Below, piece after piece: positions 10,913 to 24,000 of a stretch of 64,000 nt of DNA (position 1 is the stretch's first letter; every line of letters begins with the position of its first letter). The DNA comes from Apostichopus japonicus (lineage: Eukaryota > Echinodermata > Holothuroidea > Aspidochirotida > Stichopodidae). Below the pieces are notes generated by a model. That model had not been told where the DNA came from. It saw nothing but the letters and a program-made list of their open reading frames with translations, and did no database searches. The position numbers and the translations under genes were made by a program. Location: contig NC_092576.1 of NCBI RefSeq assembly GCF_037975245.1, positions 3,605,001-3,669,000 of the forward strand. The letters are read 5' to 3'.

Positions 10913-12659
10913 CCATAAATAATGTTCAAACATTTTAAATATGTATTTTTAAATGTTAAGTAATTTAAATGGTCAATTATGGAGCCATTTCCTCAAAGAT
11001 GCATTTTGCATAGAATTTGTTACAATTTGATTGTACTTTGCTGGATCGTAATGGTACCAAAATAAAAAACAAAATCATGTATTATAGTCCACCAAGTCTG
11101 ATATGGAATTATGAAGTTTAGGTGAAAAGTTCAAAGGATTCCAATAAACATTGCACTAAATTAGTGAGATAAATATACTTCTGCTGATTTGACCAAACGG
11201 TTAATAATTCGATCATTCTTAAAAATCTAATAATTGTATTAGCATAAATCTATTCTCTTGATAGAGAGATATAAATAAAATATTTACAAAGATACATGGT
11301 TTGGTCAGACCACTGCAAAGTAACAATTTATGTAAAATGCAACTTTTTTGAGATGTACTTTGTAATCTCTTCTTCTTAAAGGCATTGAAGACTCGCCCAC
11401 TAACCTCGTGCCGCGCTCTGAAAAAAAGTTAACTTTCCGTTGCTTGCAAGGGAAGTTTTCTTCTTGTCACTACAAAATGCAGACAGTAATGAAACGTGAT
11501 ACCTTGTTATCTTTTATCTGGACCTGAGATGTCCATCGCTGCTATATGTACACTGTGCTGTGGGTATTAACCGTAGCTGTATGTATTGACTGTACACTAG
11601 TATATAATTACCGACGGTAGCAAGTTGTGTATGTATTTAATGAGATTGACGGTGGTGTCTAACACTTCTATTACACCTCATTCGAAAGTAGGTCAGATTA
11701 CCGGCATGTGACGTTTCTTTGTGAGAGAGTCTTCACATCTTTTAATCATTATATGTATTTTTTTCTCATTTCTTTTCTAAAGAATATAAGTGGAATGAAT
11801 CACTTTGTCAATTTACTCAAACAAAGGTGGTTTAAAGCACCAATTTTATCAAACATGTGACAAAATGACACCCCCGCCACACCCTCCTTCCCTTCACCTT
11901 CCCTCATTGAACTAGTTTCGCTACAACAGCTGTTTCAGCTCTCCTTATAATTTAGTTACCATTTTGCAGTACAATCATCTACTTTGCCCGTAATATTTCA
12001 AAACAAGAAGGACCCCTCCTCCGGGTTTGTTTTCATCTCTATATCACCGATAGAACAATAGATTCATTATCATATTACAAATAAGTTTGTTTACTTTGGT
12101 TTTTGACATGACCTATGGTTAATTCAGGGTACATCATTGAAACAGTTCTTTGAGCTCATAAAATGCAAGGAAAGTATAAGAATTTAAAATCCACTTCCCT
12201 GAATATTTAGGAGGTATAGATGTAACACCTGATTGGCTAACACACCTCCCTTAAACATCTCACTAAGGACAAACCATGAAAAATATTAACAAATAGAAAG
12301 AACCTGTTGATGAAGGATAAACATTTAGCAATGTTCACGCATTGATTATTGTGAAGCTTTTAGATATGGTCGCAATACCACTGTTTACTGATTGCGTGAT
12401 CTGCTATGCAACTCGCTTCGTTTATATCCCAGGGTCACAACGTGACCTTTAACATCTCCATTTGCGCGTGTGATTAATCGAACTGGTACGGTATACTCAG
12501 ATACAAATGTTAAACTCGTAGAGATGTTGATTGGTCGAACCTTGGGCAAAAACTTTCCACTAACTCGAAAAATACATAATTAGGCCTATGTTCATATTAG
12601 AATTAGAACAACATATGCCTACTGTTTGCAATTAAAGGAAGTATATCCGCGAACTTTTG
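10913..12659. other. Intergenic, 3' flank of IgV-A
   Basis: No coding signal seen. It contains AATAAA sites (11,062 and 11,144) that could end the alternative transcript, and the flank segment 12,095-12,275 that is copied at 8100-8320. Counterparts are 26,200-27,790 in unit B and 37,500-40,690 in unit C. Confidence 0.6.
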
Positions 12660-12975
12660 TATAAATTAGAGTAACTTCCTACACTTCAGTTGGGCTGTCC
12701 ATACTTGTAAACATCTGTCAACTTGAAAGCACCCCTTGCTGCCTTAGAAACATATCCACCCGGATCACCCCGAGTTCAAAATGATCATTTCTTCTCACCT
12801 CTTGGGGCACTTGAAGCTAGTTTTCTGTGTTCAAATTGTTTAATTTTCAGCCCCTGGACCCCACCATGTGCCCTATAGTCCATGGGTGTTATTGGGCCGA
12901 TGGAACCCACGCAATGATACTCGCTCTCGTCAATTAAACTCCAATGGTCATCTTGCTGACTCGATTCCAAGATAA
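12660..12975 (+). pseudogene. Broken copy of the small secreted-peptide gene, unit A
   Basis: TATA box TATAAATT at 12660. ATG at 12781 opens a hydrophobic leader like those in units B and C, but TAA at 12841 stops it after 20 codons. The downstream part stays open from the acceptor-like ATTTTCAG at 12850 to TAA at 12973 and keeps the core PYSPWVLLG. The polyadenylation hexamer seen in B and C is AATGAA here. As a stand-alone gene it is dead; as a phase 1 last exon starting at 12851 it would still be open. Confidence 0.45.
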
Positions 12976-14050
12976 TCAGCAATGAAGTAGAGTTTCCCCA
13001 ATTAGAAGGTTCCAATTAGATCAACTTCTATTTGTGAACTCATTTTCGTATTTTAAGAAGTAGCGGTAATGAGCAGCGGCCAATTTTGGCAATAAATGTA
13101 TTTTCTATAAGTAACTCTATGGCTTATAATGATTAATTATGTAATTAGCCTATATAATAATCTATGGAATACTCTAATACTTAACATTGATTCATACACC
13201 TCCATTTCATTAGTAATCATGATTAACTTTAATTAAACCCTATTATTAAGAACTGTTGCTCCATACAAACCTAATAAAACAGATTTTGTATTCATTTTAT
13301 CTTCAACCATGCATATACAAATATATGATAATCCTCCACATAGTCTATCAGAACTAAAGACAATACGGGCACCTGCTATATTTAATTTACTGTATGAATA
13401 TGTATTCTTTCGTTTGAATTGCCAAGGCATTTGTCTGATATGTATAGTTAAACTTGGTAAGGTTCACGATTGCCATTTACTGTCATTCAAACTTACCATC
13501 TGCTAAATAAACTCTAAGAGTAAAAACAAAATTGTTAAACCGCATCAATTGGAATGTAATCTGACGTTTGAATAGAAAGTATACAAACAATTTGACAACG
13601 AATATTGAAAAGTGATATGACAAATGATATTGAAAAGCATTCATTCATTTGGTTTCCTATAAACAGCTTTCAATTTATGTCAACAAAGTTATTTTATCTT
13701 ATAAAATAGAACAGATGCATTAGCTAAACATCAGATAGTATATATTGATATCCCAGATGTTCGTTAGTTAAATATCTATAGTCTACATAGTTTACTTTAG
13801 AATTTACATGACAAATATTCCACTCGGTATAATGTGTACAAAACATGTGTTTTTCACGGTAGAAAACCGCCAGACAGGACGTAAATTAATATCCGTATGA
13901 CGCAAATGTCATTACATTATCATAATTAAAGCTAAACTAAGAAAACATATAACGAATACATAATATTAACTGTTTACCTAACAACTTTATACATACTCAA
14001 TATCATGATTCCTTAAAAAGTGTACTCATATACCGGCATGTGTCAGTCTG
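12976..14050. other. Intergenic, AT-rich
   Basis: No gene supported. A 65-codon frame from 13309 is shared with 28455 in unit B (63 codons) and, shortened by a stop, with 41,347 in unit C. It shows no splice logic or recognisable domain, and I do not call it a gene. Confidence 0.5.
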
Positions 14051-14059
14051 TAATACTAC

Positions 14060-14700
14060 TTAAGAAAAAATTACCCAAGATAGAGCCTGGACACAAGAAC
14101 CAAGGGCTTAACCAATCCACTCTCATGCACCCCCAGTCTCTACACATCGAGGCTGTGATTCTATGATTCCTGGGCACGAGAACCAAAGGACTTAACTGAT
14201 CCACTCTCATAGGCGTAGGAGACGGAGGGGCTGGGGGGGGGGGGCTGCAGCCCCAACCAAAACATTTTATGAAAATTCGGGCAACATGCTGAGAATTTTT
14301 CGGCCACCTACTGAAAGAAAAATAATTTGGAATGTTGTGTTTTTCAATGGTTAAACTGATATTATTATTTTCATTATTATTGTAACGACTTCCCCAATAA
14401 TTATAACCAATATGGAAGGGTAATAACACGACAAATGATTGTATGTTATTTGTATGCGATGTAATAACCGTTGCATGCCTATATGATATGCACATTAATA
14501 TGTTTCACGCTCGCGGAGCGCGTGAAGAAAAATGGTTATATTTTTCGGGCAAGTCGTTACAGCCCCCCCACCCCTCAAATCAAAATGGGCTCCTACGCCT
14601 ATGTCTCATGCACCCCCAGTCTCTATACATCGAGACTGTGGTTCTAAAATTCCTTTTCTTTAGGGATTTAATAGTCTCTTACGCGTCATAATTTGTTACA
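14060..14700. repeat. Copies of the 84-bp SINE-derived repeat, interrupted by a MITE
   Basis: Two diverged 84-bp-type monomers (around 14,090-14,210 and 14,603-14,650) with the core CACCCCCAGTCTCTA. They are split by the TIR element 14211-14600. The same arrangement is in unit B at 29,230-29,760. Confidence 0.7.
14211..14600. mobile_element. MITE with AGGCGTAGGAG terminal inverted repeats
   Basis: Ends are AGGCGTAGGAG and its complement CTCCTACGCCT. The word TCTCAT flanks both sides, separated from the right end by ATG, so the duplication length is uncertain. It holds a poly-G tract but no coding capacity. It is orthologous to 29286-29673 in unit B, so it inserted before units A and B separated. 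Unit C lacks it. Confidence 0.6.
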
Positions 14701-15404
14701 ACTTATATGTCAAAATCGTATGTCAAATTCTTAAAGATCTCGAGTTCAGTCAGTCGACAGGAATTTTGTGGTTTCTGTACATGAATTATGGTTTGGTACC
14801 GCCTACGATGTCCAAAATGGCTCATATGGCTATGCACGTTTTCCATCTGACACACACAATATGCATACACAGTGTCTGAGTGATAGGCCTACAACACGTT
14901 CGTACGTATTCTGTTTTATAGCTGTATAGCAGGACAGTTTGAACCTTTTCATTTTTATTTGAAGGCTTATTTGGGTGGTAGACCTTAGATGTAGTATGTG
15001 CAGTGAGCCAGCGGGCGAACAGGGTGCCATGGTGTTGGCCCAATAAGATGCACGCGTTTGGGATCGCCGGCCCGACCGTCTGGATAGCTATTGATAATTA
15101 AGCCTGAATGTAATACATTTCAGTCACGAAATATTGGTCTACCCGACATGATTTAGAGGCCAGTCGTGGGGAGGGAGGGGGCTAGAATATGCATGGTCGA
15201 TTAAGTTGAGTGCGTGAACTGAGTATGCACAAAAATAAGTTAACAAAACTGGGAAAGTAAATCCATATACCTATTGTAGAAAATAATAATAATAATGAAC
15301 AGGCAGACAGAATTCTCGCCAGCCCGTTTTGACCAAACGGTGCCCCAGTTTTTCTCACTGTTTATAGTGGCCGAATGTGTTGTGCTGTGTGGAATAATCA
15401 AAAT

Positions 15405-16179
15405 CATGGGCGGCGATCCGTACTTCCGAGTGGGGGGGATATGACCTTGTTGACTATCTAAGCGTAGCGCCACCATGAGTTGGCGTAGCGTACAAGAAAA
15501 TTTGGGGATTTACAAACCCTCTAGATGGCCGGAAACGGCACTTCCCAAGGTTTCCAAGCGGCATATACCCAACTTTAAAATAGGAATATCATGTCCGAAA
15601 TATCTCATAATCAGGATCCAAAATACTTTTTTTTAATTTCGGGTGTTATTTGGGGAAAATTGCCCCTGTCAATCTTGTTTCAGGCGCTACGTTAGAATGT
15701 TCGAGAGCTCTTTTATATTATTCGAAAAATGGCCTCATGCAGGCTATTATAGGCCTATGCACATGCAATACACAATTACACATAGTTACATTCCTAGGTA
15801 CCGATTGCTAGGGCATCCAGGTGAAACGTGTATTAAGCATTACCCTGGTAACATGAGATTCTCAGCTGTTCGAGGGAACATGTACGTGTGTAGGCCTACT
15901 ATAGGGCCTATATGAATACTATGAGGGTGCATATATGTACTATATCAATACCGTGATAAAGATAAAGACGGTTTATTTGAAAAGATCACACTGCGTTTAT
16001 GGTAGGCGAGAAATGAAGCTAAAAAAGAGCCGTACATTCACGATGATGCATAAATGTAGGCATGAAAATATTCTTATCCCTGGCATTTGGTGGGGGGATA
16101 TGGTGTATTACATCCCCTCCACCCATTTTCATGGGGGATATATCCCCCCTCCCCCCCCCCCCCAGGATCGCCGCCCATG
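15405..16179. mobile_element. Non-autonomous hAT-like DNA transposon
   Basis: Perfect 15-base terminal inverted repeats CATGGGCGGCGATCC / GGATCGCCGCCCATG. They are flanked by an exact 8-bp target duplication ATCAAAAT (15397-15404 and 16180-16187). The uninterrupted target is still visible in unit A (near 735) and unit C (near 30,540). Length is 775 bp. No transposase is seen. An 8-bp duplication is typical of hAT elements, though the terminal sequence alone does not prove the family. Confidence 0.8.
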
Positions 16180-16187
16180 ATCAAAAT

Positions 16188-17065
16188 ATGTGTCAGGTTG
16201 TTTCAAGTCCGTGGAAAAGAACCTAAGGATCCCGCAGAAGCCATGAGCCATAAACACAGCAAGAAAGACATTATAATCTTTCAAAAATATTCCGGTGTTG
16301 TTTATTTTAAAGATTGATTCCTAATACATTGAAAACTAAAGTCAGATAATTGTCATATTTTCTGCATCGCTTCATACGTTAAAGAAGTATAATTTTACAT
16401 CCCTTCTTTAATTTGCTGATCAGAGCCCCGATATGGGTTTCTGATGGCAGGAGGGAGGGGTGGAGGGACAGCATGAGTCCAAGACAAACATTGTCAAAAT
16501 TCATCAACTTTACATGTTTGAAAAGGTCTATTTGAAAATCATTGCTTTGAAAACTATTGGGGCCATGCCACGAAAATTAATCCTCATAACAACTGAATGA
16601 TAATTGTATGATAAACTATATAACGGTTAAGACTTGTCAATGTACCGAATTAATGTTAATCAACAGGGAATCAGCTTATATGAATTTGCTAACTTATACT
16701 ATATTAAAACATACAATGTTGTTTATGTGAACTGCGTTACTCGTAACTACAGCGTTATAACCTAACAATCTTTGTGACGCATATGAGAATTGTTCACGAT
16801 AAGTATCAAAATTTGTCAAAACTTCAATTGTATAGTTATTTGAGACCACTACCGTGAAGCACTATGTTTTGGGATAGGCTACTAAGAAGGTGTCATAAAG
16901 TCATATTTTCGCTTAATTCTGGCTAGTCTTAAATAGCTACGTCGTTATTTAATAATTTATCTTGACTGCACTGTTCTCTGTATTATGATATTATTATCTT
17001 GACTGCACTGTTCTCTGTTTTAGTATATATTTATCTTGACTGCATTGTTCTGTGTACTTTATATA

Positions 17066-17138
<73 letters not shown>

Positions 17139-20100
17139 TCTTGACTGCATGTTCTCTGTATCATTATCTGGCAATGACGTATTGCTAATTAAATCAATGT
17201 TTACAAATCGTTGATTGTATAAGATATTTCTGTTTGAGAAACTTTGATTTACAATCAAATAAGGTCAAAGAGTAAAGTATGGTACAACAAATGTTTAAAC
17301 CTTGTTTCACTTTGGGGAGACTCCTTAGCGATCTAATTAGTCTACGTGGTATTTGATATAGTCAATGCACTTAGAAAACTGCGGTACGTCTGTAACCACT
17401 GTCTGTAACTTGATTTACAAAAAGACGAAAATATCCTACAACATCCTTCTTACGTTGTGTAACGTTACTTAACCGGTAATACATTTCATACCCGACATAT
17501 CTGTGGATCGCGACCAGTTCCACATTAAGGACTTTCATGAATAAATTTTGTTATTAGATACTACTCTTGAACATTTCTGAAAGTGGGTAAGTAAATTAAT
17601 ATTTTAGTACTAACATTTGCGTTGTTATTACCTTCTTTACATCGCCTTCATAGTTTAGCAGCATAGATGTTTTATGATACTCGCCAAATCCGTGTAACTT
17701 TCAGCTCATGCGGTCAAACATCAATAAATAATATCATGGGAAGTTGTCATATTTACTATGTGGGCTTTTTCTTTTGCGAGAAGCAGCTTCCATCATTTGT
17801 TTGTTCTAAGTCGTTAGTTCATTAAATCTTAAAGTGTTAATTGTTGATATTATGGGAATACTTTGTAGCTTCCATGCAGTGAACACATGTGCTTCTTATC
17901 TCGTGAACTTAATCGCGTTTTATCGTATCGCTTACTATTGGTATGTATAGTACGCTTTACATATTAACTATCATCTTTACATAAATGATTGTCTCCTGTA
18001 GCCTTTGCTACAGTTCAGATGTGCAAGTATATTCTATCAACGTAAAGATTGACCGTGAATAAAAACCAATTTTCTTTGATATGGCAGCTTTTAGATAAAT
18101 CTAGTTGATGTGTTTTTATATATGTCATCACTTATTGAAGTTTGATCAAATGGTTTGTATTTCATTCATATAGATCATGACGGAGTACGTTGTCTTGGTC
18201 TCACTTCAAGTTTGTACTATACTTATGTACTATATGTATAGGCCTAGTTTATAGGCTATATAAATATATACTATAGTAATAGTACAGTAGCAATACAACA
18301 CGCAATTGTATGCAGAGTTTGCAATTTGCAGTAGTATTAGTATCATAAAGTTGACGTATCATCCATGCCTATCTCGTAATTATTTTCTTTTCATTTAGAT
18401 AGATAAACGATAGAAAACATTAAGGAGTGAAACGCAACGAGATTGACCAGGCAAGGCAAAGTATTTCTAAAGGAGGTATCCTACGAACGTCATATTTTGG
18501 GGAAATTAGTAAGTAAAGTCGTGTGAACATAATAATAGCAAGACGATTTTTTGAAACTATTACATCGGTTTCCATTGAATGACAAAATCATTTCTGAAAG
18601 ACTGTTATACCTCATTATTTAATTATTTATCTTGACTGCACTGTTCTTTGTATTATTATATGCATATGGCGTATTGCTAAATAAATCAATGTTTACGAAT
18701 CGTTGATTGTATAAGATATCTCTGTTTGAGAAACTTTGATTTACAATCAAAGGTCAAAGATTAAAAAACAAATATATCATCTGTGTTTCACTTTGAGCCT
18801 CCTTGGCGATCTAATTAGCCTACGTGGTATTTGGTATATTCAATGCACTTAGATAGAAAACTGTGGTACCTCTGACTGTAACTTTATTTACAAAAAGACG
18901 ACAATATCCAACTGCATCCTTCTTACGTTTTGTAACGTTAACAAATCGGTATCCATTTCGTTCCTGACCTATCTGTGGATCACTACCAGTTCCACATTAA
19001 AGACTCTAGTGAATAACTTTGATATAAGATAATCCTCTTGAACAGTTCTGAAAGTGGGTAAAGTATGCCCAAATGAACGAGCCATGAAATACAGAATAGA
19101 TGACGATTTAGGAAATTTACAATTTTGTATCCATTCAGAATCAACTCTGCCTAAACACTATAGACAAATGATATGAAACATATTCGAATTGAAAGACTAA
19201 CATCATTGAAAATAGCTGTGAAACCTATTATTTCTGAGATTAATGCCTTCTATTACCTATGGGAGGGGGAGCTTATGATGTCAGCTACTATTTAACCGGT
19301 GATATGAAGTTTCGCATCATGGCAATGGGGCTTGCATGAAATCAGTCTACGTATATAGTTGTGTTTTGTGTGTATGCCCGTCTTCACAAGATCTGACACT
19401 TCTACGCAGTTGTCCATGGATGATGTTGGGAAGGTGGCGGTCAAAGCTCATGTGTGGAAAACGGTGGGGGGGGGGTGGGGGTGGTTACCAGTCATGTAGG
19501 GTATATTCAGGAGGTGGCAGCCTCGAAACAGCCACGTGGCCTACTGCTCTTCAAAACCTAGAAAGCTTGTTATAAGTGTGAATAAATAAAACATTAAAAA
19601 TAAACTAACAAACTTTTACTGACATTTCCCTCATTCGCTTCCTGTATCCCTTCTCCCAAATATAATGCACAGCCACAGTAGGTGAAGCACCTTGGAGTGA
19701 TGCCTTTGAAGCCCCATTCAACTTCCAACTAATTGCGTCAATTAGGTGGTGTCATCTGACCCATAGATATCGTAAAAGGGACTGGGAGATCAATTAGTAG
19801 GAAACTGTTCCCTCAGCTCAGTAGCAACATACTCATTGAAACGCGCAGTTTAATTAGTCTTTGGACCAGTTCTGCGAGTCCCAGTTGATTGCTGCGACTG
19901 TGCCTTCAAGAGTTCCACAGTGTAGGTAGATAGTCTTATAGTTGTCTCCGTCGCGTACCGTATACGACTAGAGTCTTGACTTGTCTCTTACTCTTATATT
20001 ATACAAGTAATCTTACTGAATACCTGCTGCATAGCTCTTTGGCAAGCGATATTAGAAACTGTTAACGAAATATTTGTGTTTTGTTTACAAAACAATAATA

Positions 20101-21005
20101 TTAATCAGTGAACATACAATTCTTAATCAGATAACTCTGAAATAGTATATGCTTAATAGCTTTATACATGCACTTGGATAATACAATGTAAGTGTATGGA
20201 TATATGCTTAATAGATCATAAAACTTAACCGCATTAATATCATGCATGTATCTGTTTTATACTATGTCACTAAATAGACTTTGACAACAGATAATTGATT
20301 CCTAGTACCTTCCTTTCTATGTTGCCTCATTAGTCAATAAATAATCCCTCTTCATTTTGGTGTGAATAAGTTAATGAATATTAACAAATATGGCTTACCA
20401 CACTATGAATATGTTTAGGCATCGTAATCACTGAACATTTTCGTTTTCTGGTTTATCCATCGTTTTAGAAACAACCCTGTCAAACACTATAGACAAATCA
20501 TATAAACCTATTCAACTTTGAAAAATTAAAAATTCTAATGTGAAACCAGCTCTGCTCTCCGGTGGGTGCATGCGGTTAAATCCTTTCCAAACATGATCTG
20601 GTGTATGGGACTTCCTACTAGCATACATTTAATTAATTGAAGCCATTTCTATATGATAATCCTTCGATTACGCCAATTACCAATTTTACTTTCAAATATA
20701 TCGATCTTATTGAACAAAATCCATAATTTGAACTAAGATGAGGCTTCAAAGCCTCATTAAGATTTGATCTCTATGTTTCAGTTCGTCCAGTTATGCGATT
20801 TTCTCGGTACAAAAGCAAAGTTAATCCGAGTGAAAATATCTCGCTATAAGAAAGAAGAATTAACATTTATATTATCATTAAGTAGTATTCTCATTGTCAG
20901 TGAGGTTTCTATTTCTTTAATGTTTGTTCTTCTTCCAAAATTAATGGACGAAATCATTGCCTTTTATATTAATACGTCATATGATTGTATGTTTTCTCTT
21001 TACAG
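16188..21005. other. 5' flank of IgV-B, no gene recognised
   Basis: Collinear with 740-5569 in unit A, with the same internal duplication (17,000-17,600 versus 18,600-19,050). A deletion near 19,440 removed most of the relic ORF. From 20,764 an open frame of 85 codons runs into the IgV-B leader and is shared with 34582-34803, but it is broken in unit A. I do not call it a gene. Confidence 0.55.
17063..17138. repeat. (TA)n microsatellite
   Basis: TA tract with one ACACACA interruption, orthologous to the tracts at 1571 and 31,385. Confidence 0.9.
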
Positions 21006-21047
21006 ATGTTATTCTAGCTGACATCATTTGTGTTTCATCGAATCGAT

Positions 21048-24000
21048 ATGAAGCTGGGAAGGTTACTTCTCTTGGTCACTTTAATTATTGTTTTCACCAG
21101 TAAGTGAGACCTGTCGGTTTTTTTTTTAATTTTCCCTTTGACTATTTTCCTTCTTTTATTGGAGGAGGGGGGATAGAAGGGGTGGACAACTCCTGCCTTT
21201 TTGCACCTTAACCAGTAATGTTTGGGGATTTTGTTTTGTAAACTAACATTTTAAAATAATATTTTCTTATTAGGTACTCACTTTTGATGTCCTGTTTATA
21301 AATATTTATATTTATACTGGAAATAAATAAATGAAAAATGAAAAAAAAAAAGAACTGTGTTCATTCCAGATATTTGTTGTGCGTCTTCTATCTGTGATAA
21401 AACTCAAGAAGCTACACTCTTTACGACATTTGAAGTTGAGTGTTCATTGCCAAACCATGAATGGACATCCGTCGTGTACTGGAATGAGAGTAATGACTTA
21501 ATACGTTACCAGAAAGGTATGGTATTACATTTTATGAAAGAGTACCGTCAAGTGTGATACATTCTTGAAAAATATCAAAATTACTGATTTACTCACGTGA
21601 TTAGAGGAATATATAACGAGGCAATAAGGATGATAGTTACAGTACTGTCCACATACACACACAAACATACTACAGACACTCACACACATTTGTTTTCTTT
21701 TCACATCAAATTACACATTAATTTGTCATATACGTTTCTGTAATCACAGTGATGTCATCATGCGAAAGATGTTACCTTGATGTCTGAGTAACTTTTCATA
21801 TTGTATACTGCAGCAACTTGTGAGAGTTCTTCCGGTCGTACCATTGGACCAAGATATGAGGATGGAACGTTACACATCACCAATACAGGTGTACTGGTTT
21901 TTAACAACATTACTATGTCTGATAGCACAAACTACCAACTGGAGTACATTGACTGTGACGGGGAAACATATCCTCGATACACAGATAACTTCTACATCTC
22001 AGGTGGGCTTTATTTACCTATCGGATTTGGATGCATCTCAGCAATATCCACCAAAAAAAGCTAACGGTTTTAAAAAACTACGATATGTGTCGTTAAATCT
22101 TTCTGACATGTGTTAAATCAGGCTGTAACATTTGTGGAGTGCTCTTTTATTATATGATATACAGTATCTTTGCCGCTTTGCATTCTGTGCGTTAATGCCC
22201 AGGGAACACAATGGTCATCTGACAAATCAAGATAGTGGAGTTTCATAAGGTATATCACCAAACAACTCTTTCGATAGTGTGCGTTTGGAAAAGTTTAGAA
22301 GGATATTGTAAGTTTGATGGGAAATTGTACAGCTAATTCCCGCTTAGGTAAAAACTCATAGATAAATCGGAACTAAAATGCATTTCCGTGAACAAAAGAA
22401 TGCATTCACTTCATAAATCTTCCTCACAATAAGAATGTTTTGCGTGTGAGCATAAAGGCAATTAACATGTGTATTTATAAGCAAGAACTATGAATATGCA
22501 TTTCACTTTTCAGTTCACAACGTAGAGGAACCAACCACTGCACAGTCTGAGAGTAGCACAACTTCATCACACTCCAATACACCAGGTAACAAATAGTCAT
22601 TGTAATTCAATAATCTTTACCAAGCCCCCCCCCCCCCCTCCAAAAAGTGTGACTGCCCCATTTTTGATTGTCTTTCAAAGTTATACTTATACATGGTAGT
22701 TCTTATTAATATCAATATCTATGACCTAACGGAGTTTTAATCGTTAATGATCAGATTTGTTTGAGATAGGGGGACACGATATCAAATGCCCCCTTCCCCC
22801 ACTCCTCCCCGTACTTGTGCACATTTTTATCCACTAACATATACTGGGTCATAATTTGTTACAACTTATATTCCTCCCTATGTATAACATTGTTAAAGAT
22901 CTCGAGTTCAGTCTGTCGACAGGAATTTTGTGATTTCTGTACATGAATGATGGACTTGTACCGACGCGTTCAAAATGGCTCATTTGGCTATACCACAAGC
23001 ATGCGAAACGTGTCCATCTAATACACACAATATGCATACACAGTGTCTGAGACTTGATAGGCCTATAAAATACGTTCGTATGTGTTCTGTTGCATAGCTG
23101 TAGCGGTGACAGAAAATGATAAGTTCAGTTAAGGCTCAATTGTGTGGTAGAACTTAGATGTAATATGTGCATTGAGCCTGCTGGCGAACATTGTTACAGT
23201 CTAGAATTTTGTTCTGCTCCTTCTTTGTTTTATGCTTTAATTGCTTAATTTCCTTTTAAAGACTACGTGATTTTAGTGGTATGGTTTTCAATTGTACTAT
23301 ATAATACTTTGAAAGATTCTCTATTTCAAAACAATATCTCCTTCATGTACTTGAAACAAGCTAAAATGAGTCTCTCAGAATATCTCTGCTTTTAAAAGTC
23401 AAGATCGTCCTCTACATTGGGGAATTCAGTTTACTTTTTGTTTAAAAAGTAACATTTCAATGTGATAGTTAGGTTAAGGTGGAACCGAGTGAAGGGGTCA
23501 TAACATTCTTCTTAATCTGTTATGTTACCGTGCTCATCAAAGTGACACCTAGCTTGCTAAAGTGTATCATTAGACATGTCAGTCATATTTAACATCAAGT
23601 GTTAGGTAAACTTGATGAAACAAACATATGTTTGGCCTAAATATTCAAACTGTTACACTATAAGGTCTTATGCCTTTGTCACATCACAGTTTGTTTGTAT
23701 TCTTGTAGATCTTTTGGTAAGAATGATATTGCATAATTTTGCTCTCCTCTTCAGCAAATACAACTTCAACACCAAAGGATGATGATGAACCTGGTGGCAG
23801 TGCTGGTAAATCTTCTTATCTCATTATTTGATCAGTTTTACTTTCTAGAGTGTTTTGATGTTGGTAATGGTCTAGTGATATCAATCCTATATCAGATGCT
23901 ATACTGTAGTGTGAGCTGTGAAGAGACGTGAAAAAGATTATAGCTAGGTTGAAACAGTTGTAAGAAAGTGATTGATTTTGGTAATGATCAAGTGATATAA

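Noticed and set aside
12785-13015. 76-codon minus-strand frame, also at 27,935 in unit B
   Set aside because: It overlaps the plus-strand peptide frame. The plus strand has the TATA box, hydrophobic leader and AATAAA, and the minus frame has none of these.
13309-13506. 65-codon frame shared with 28455-28646
   Set aside because: Only general unit similarity supports it. It is cut short in unit C and has no signal peptide, domain or splice signals.
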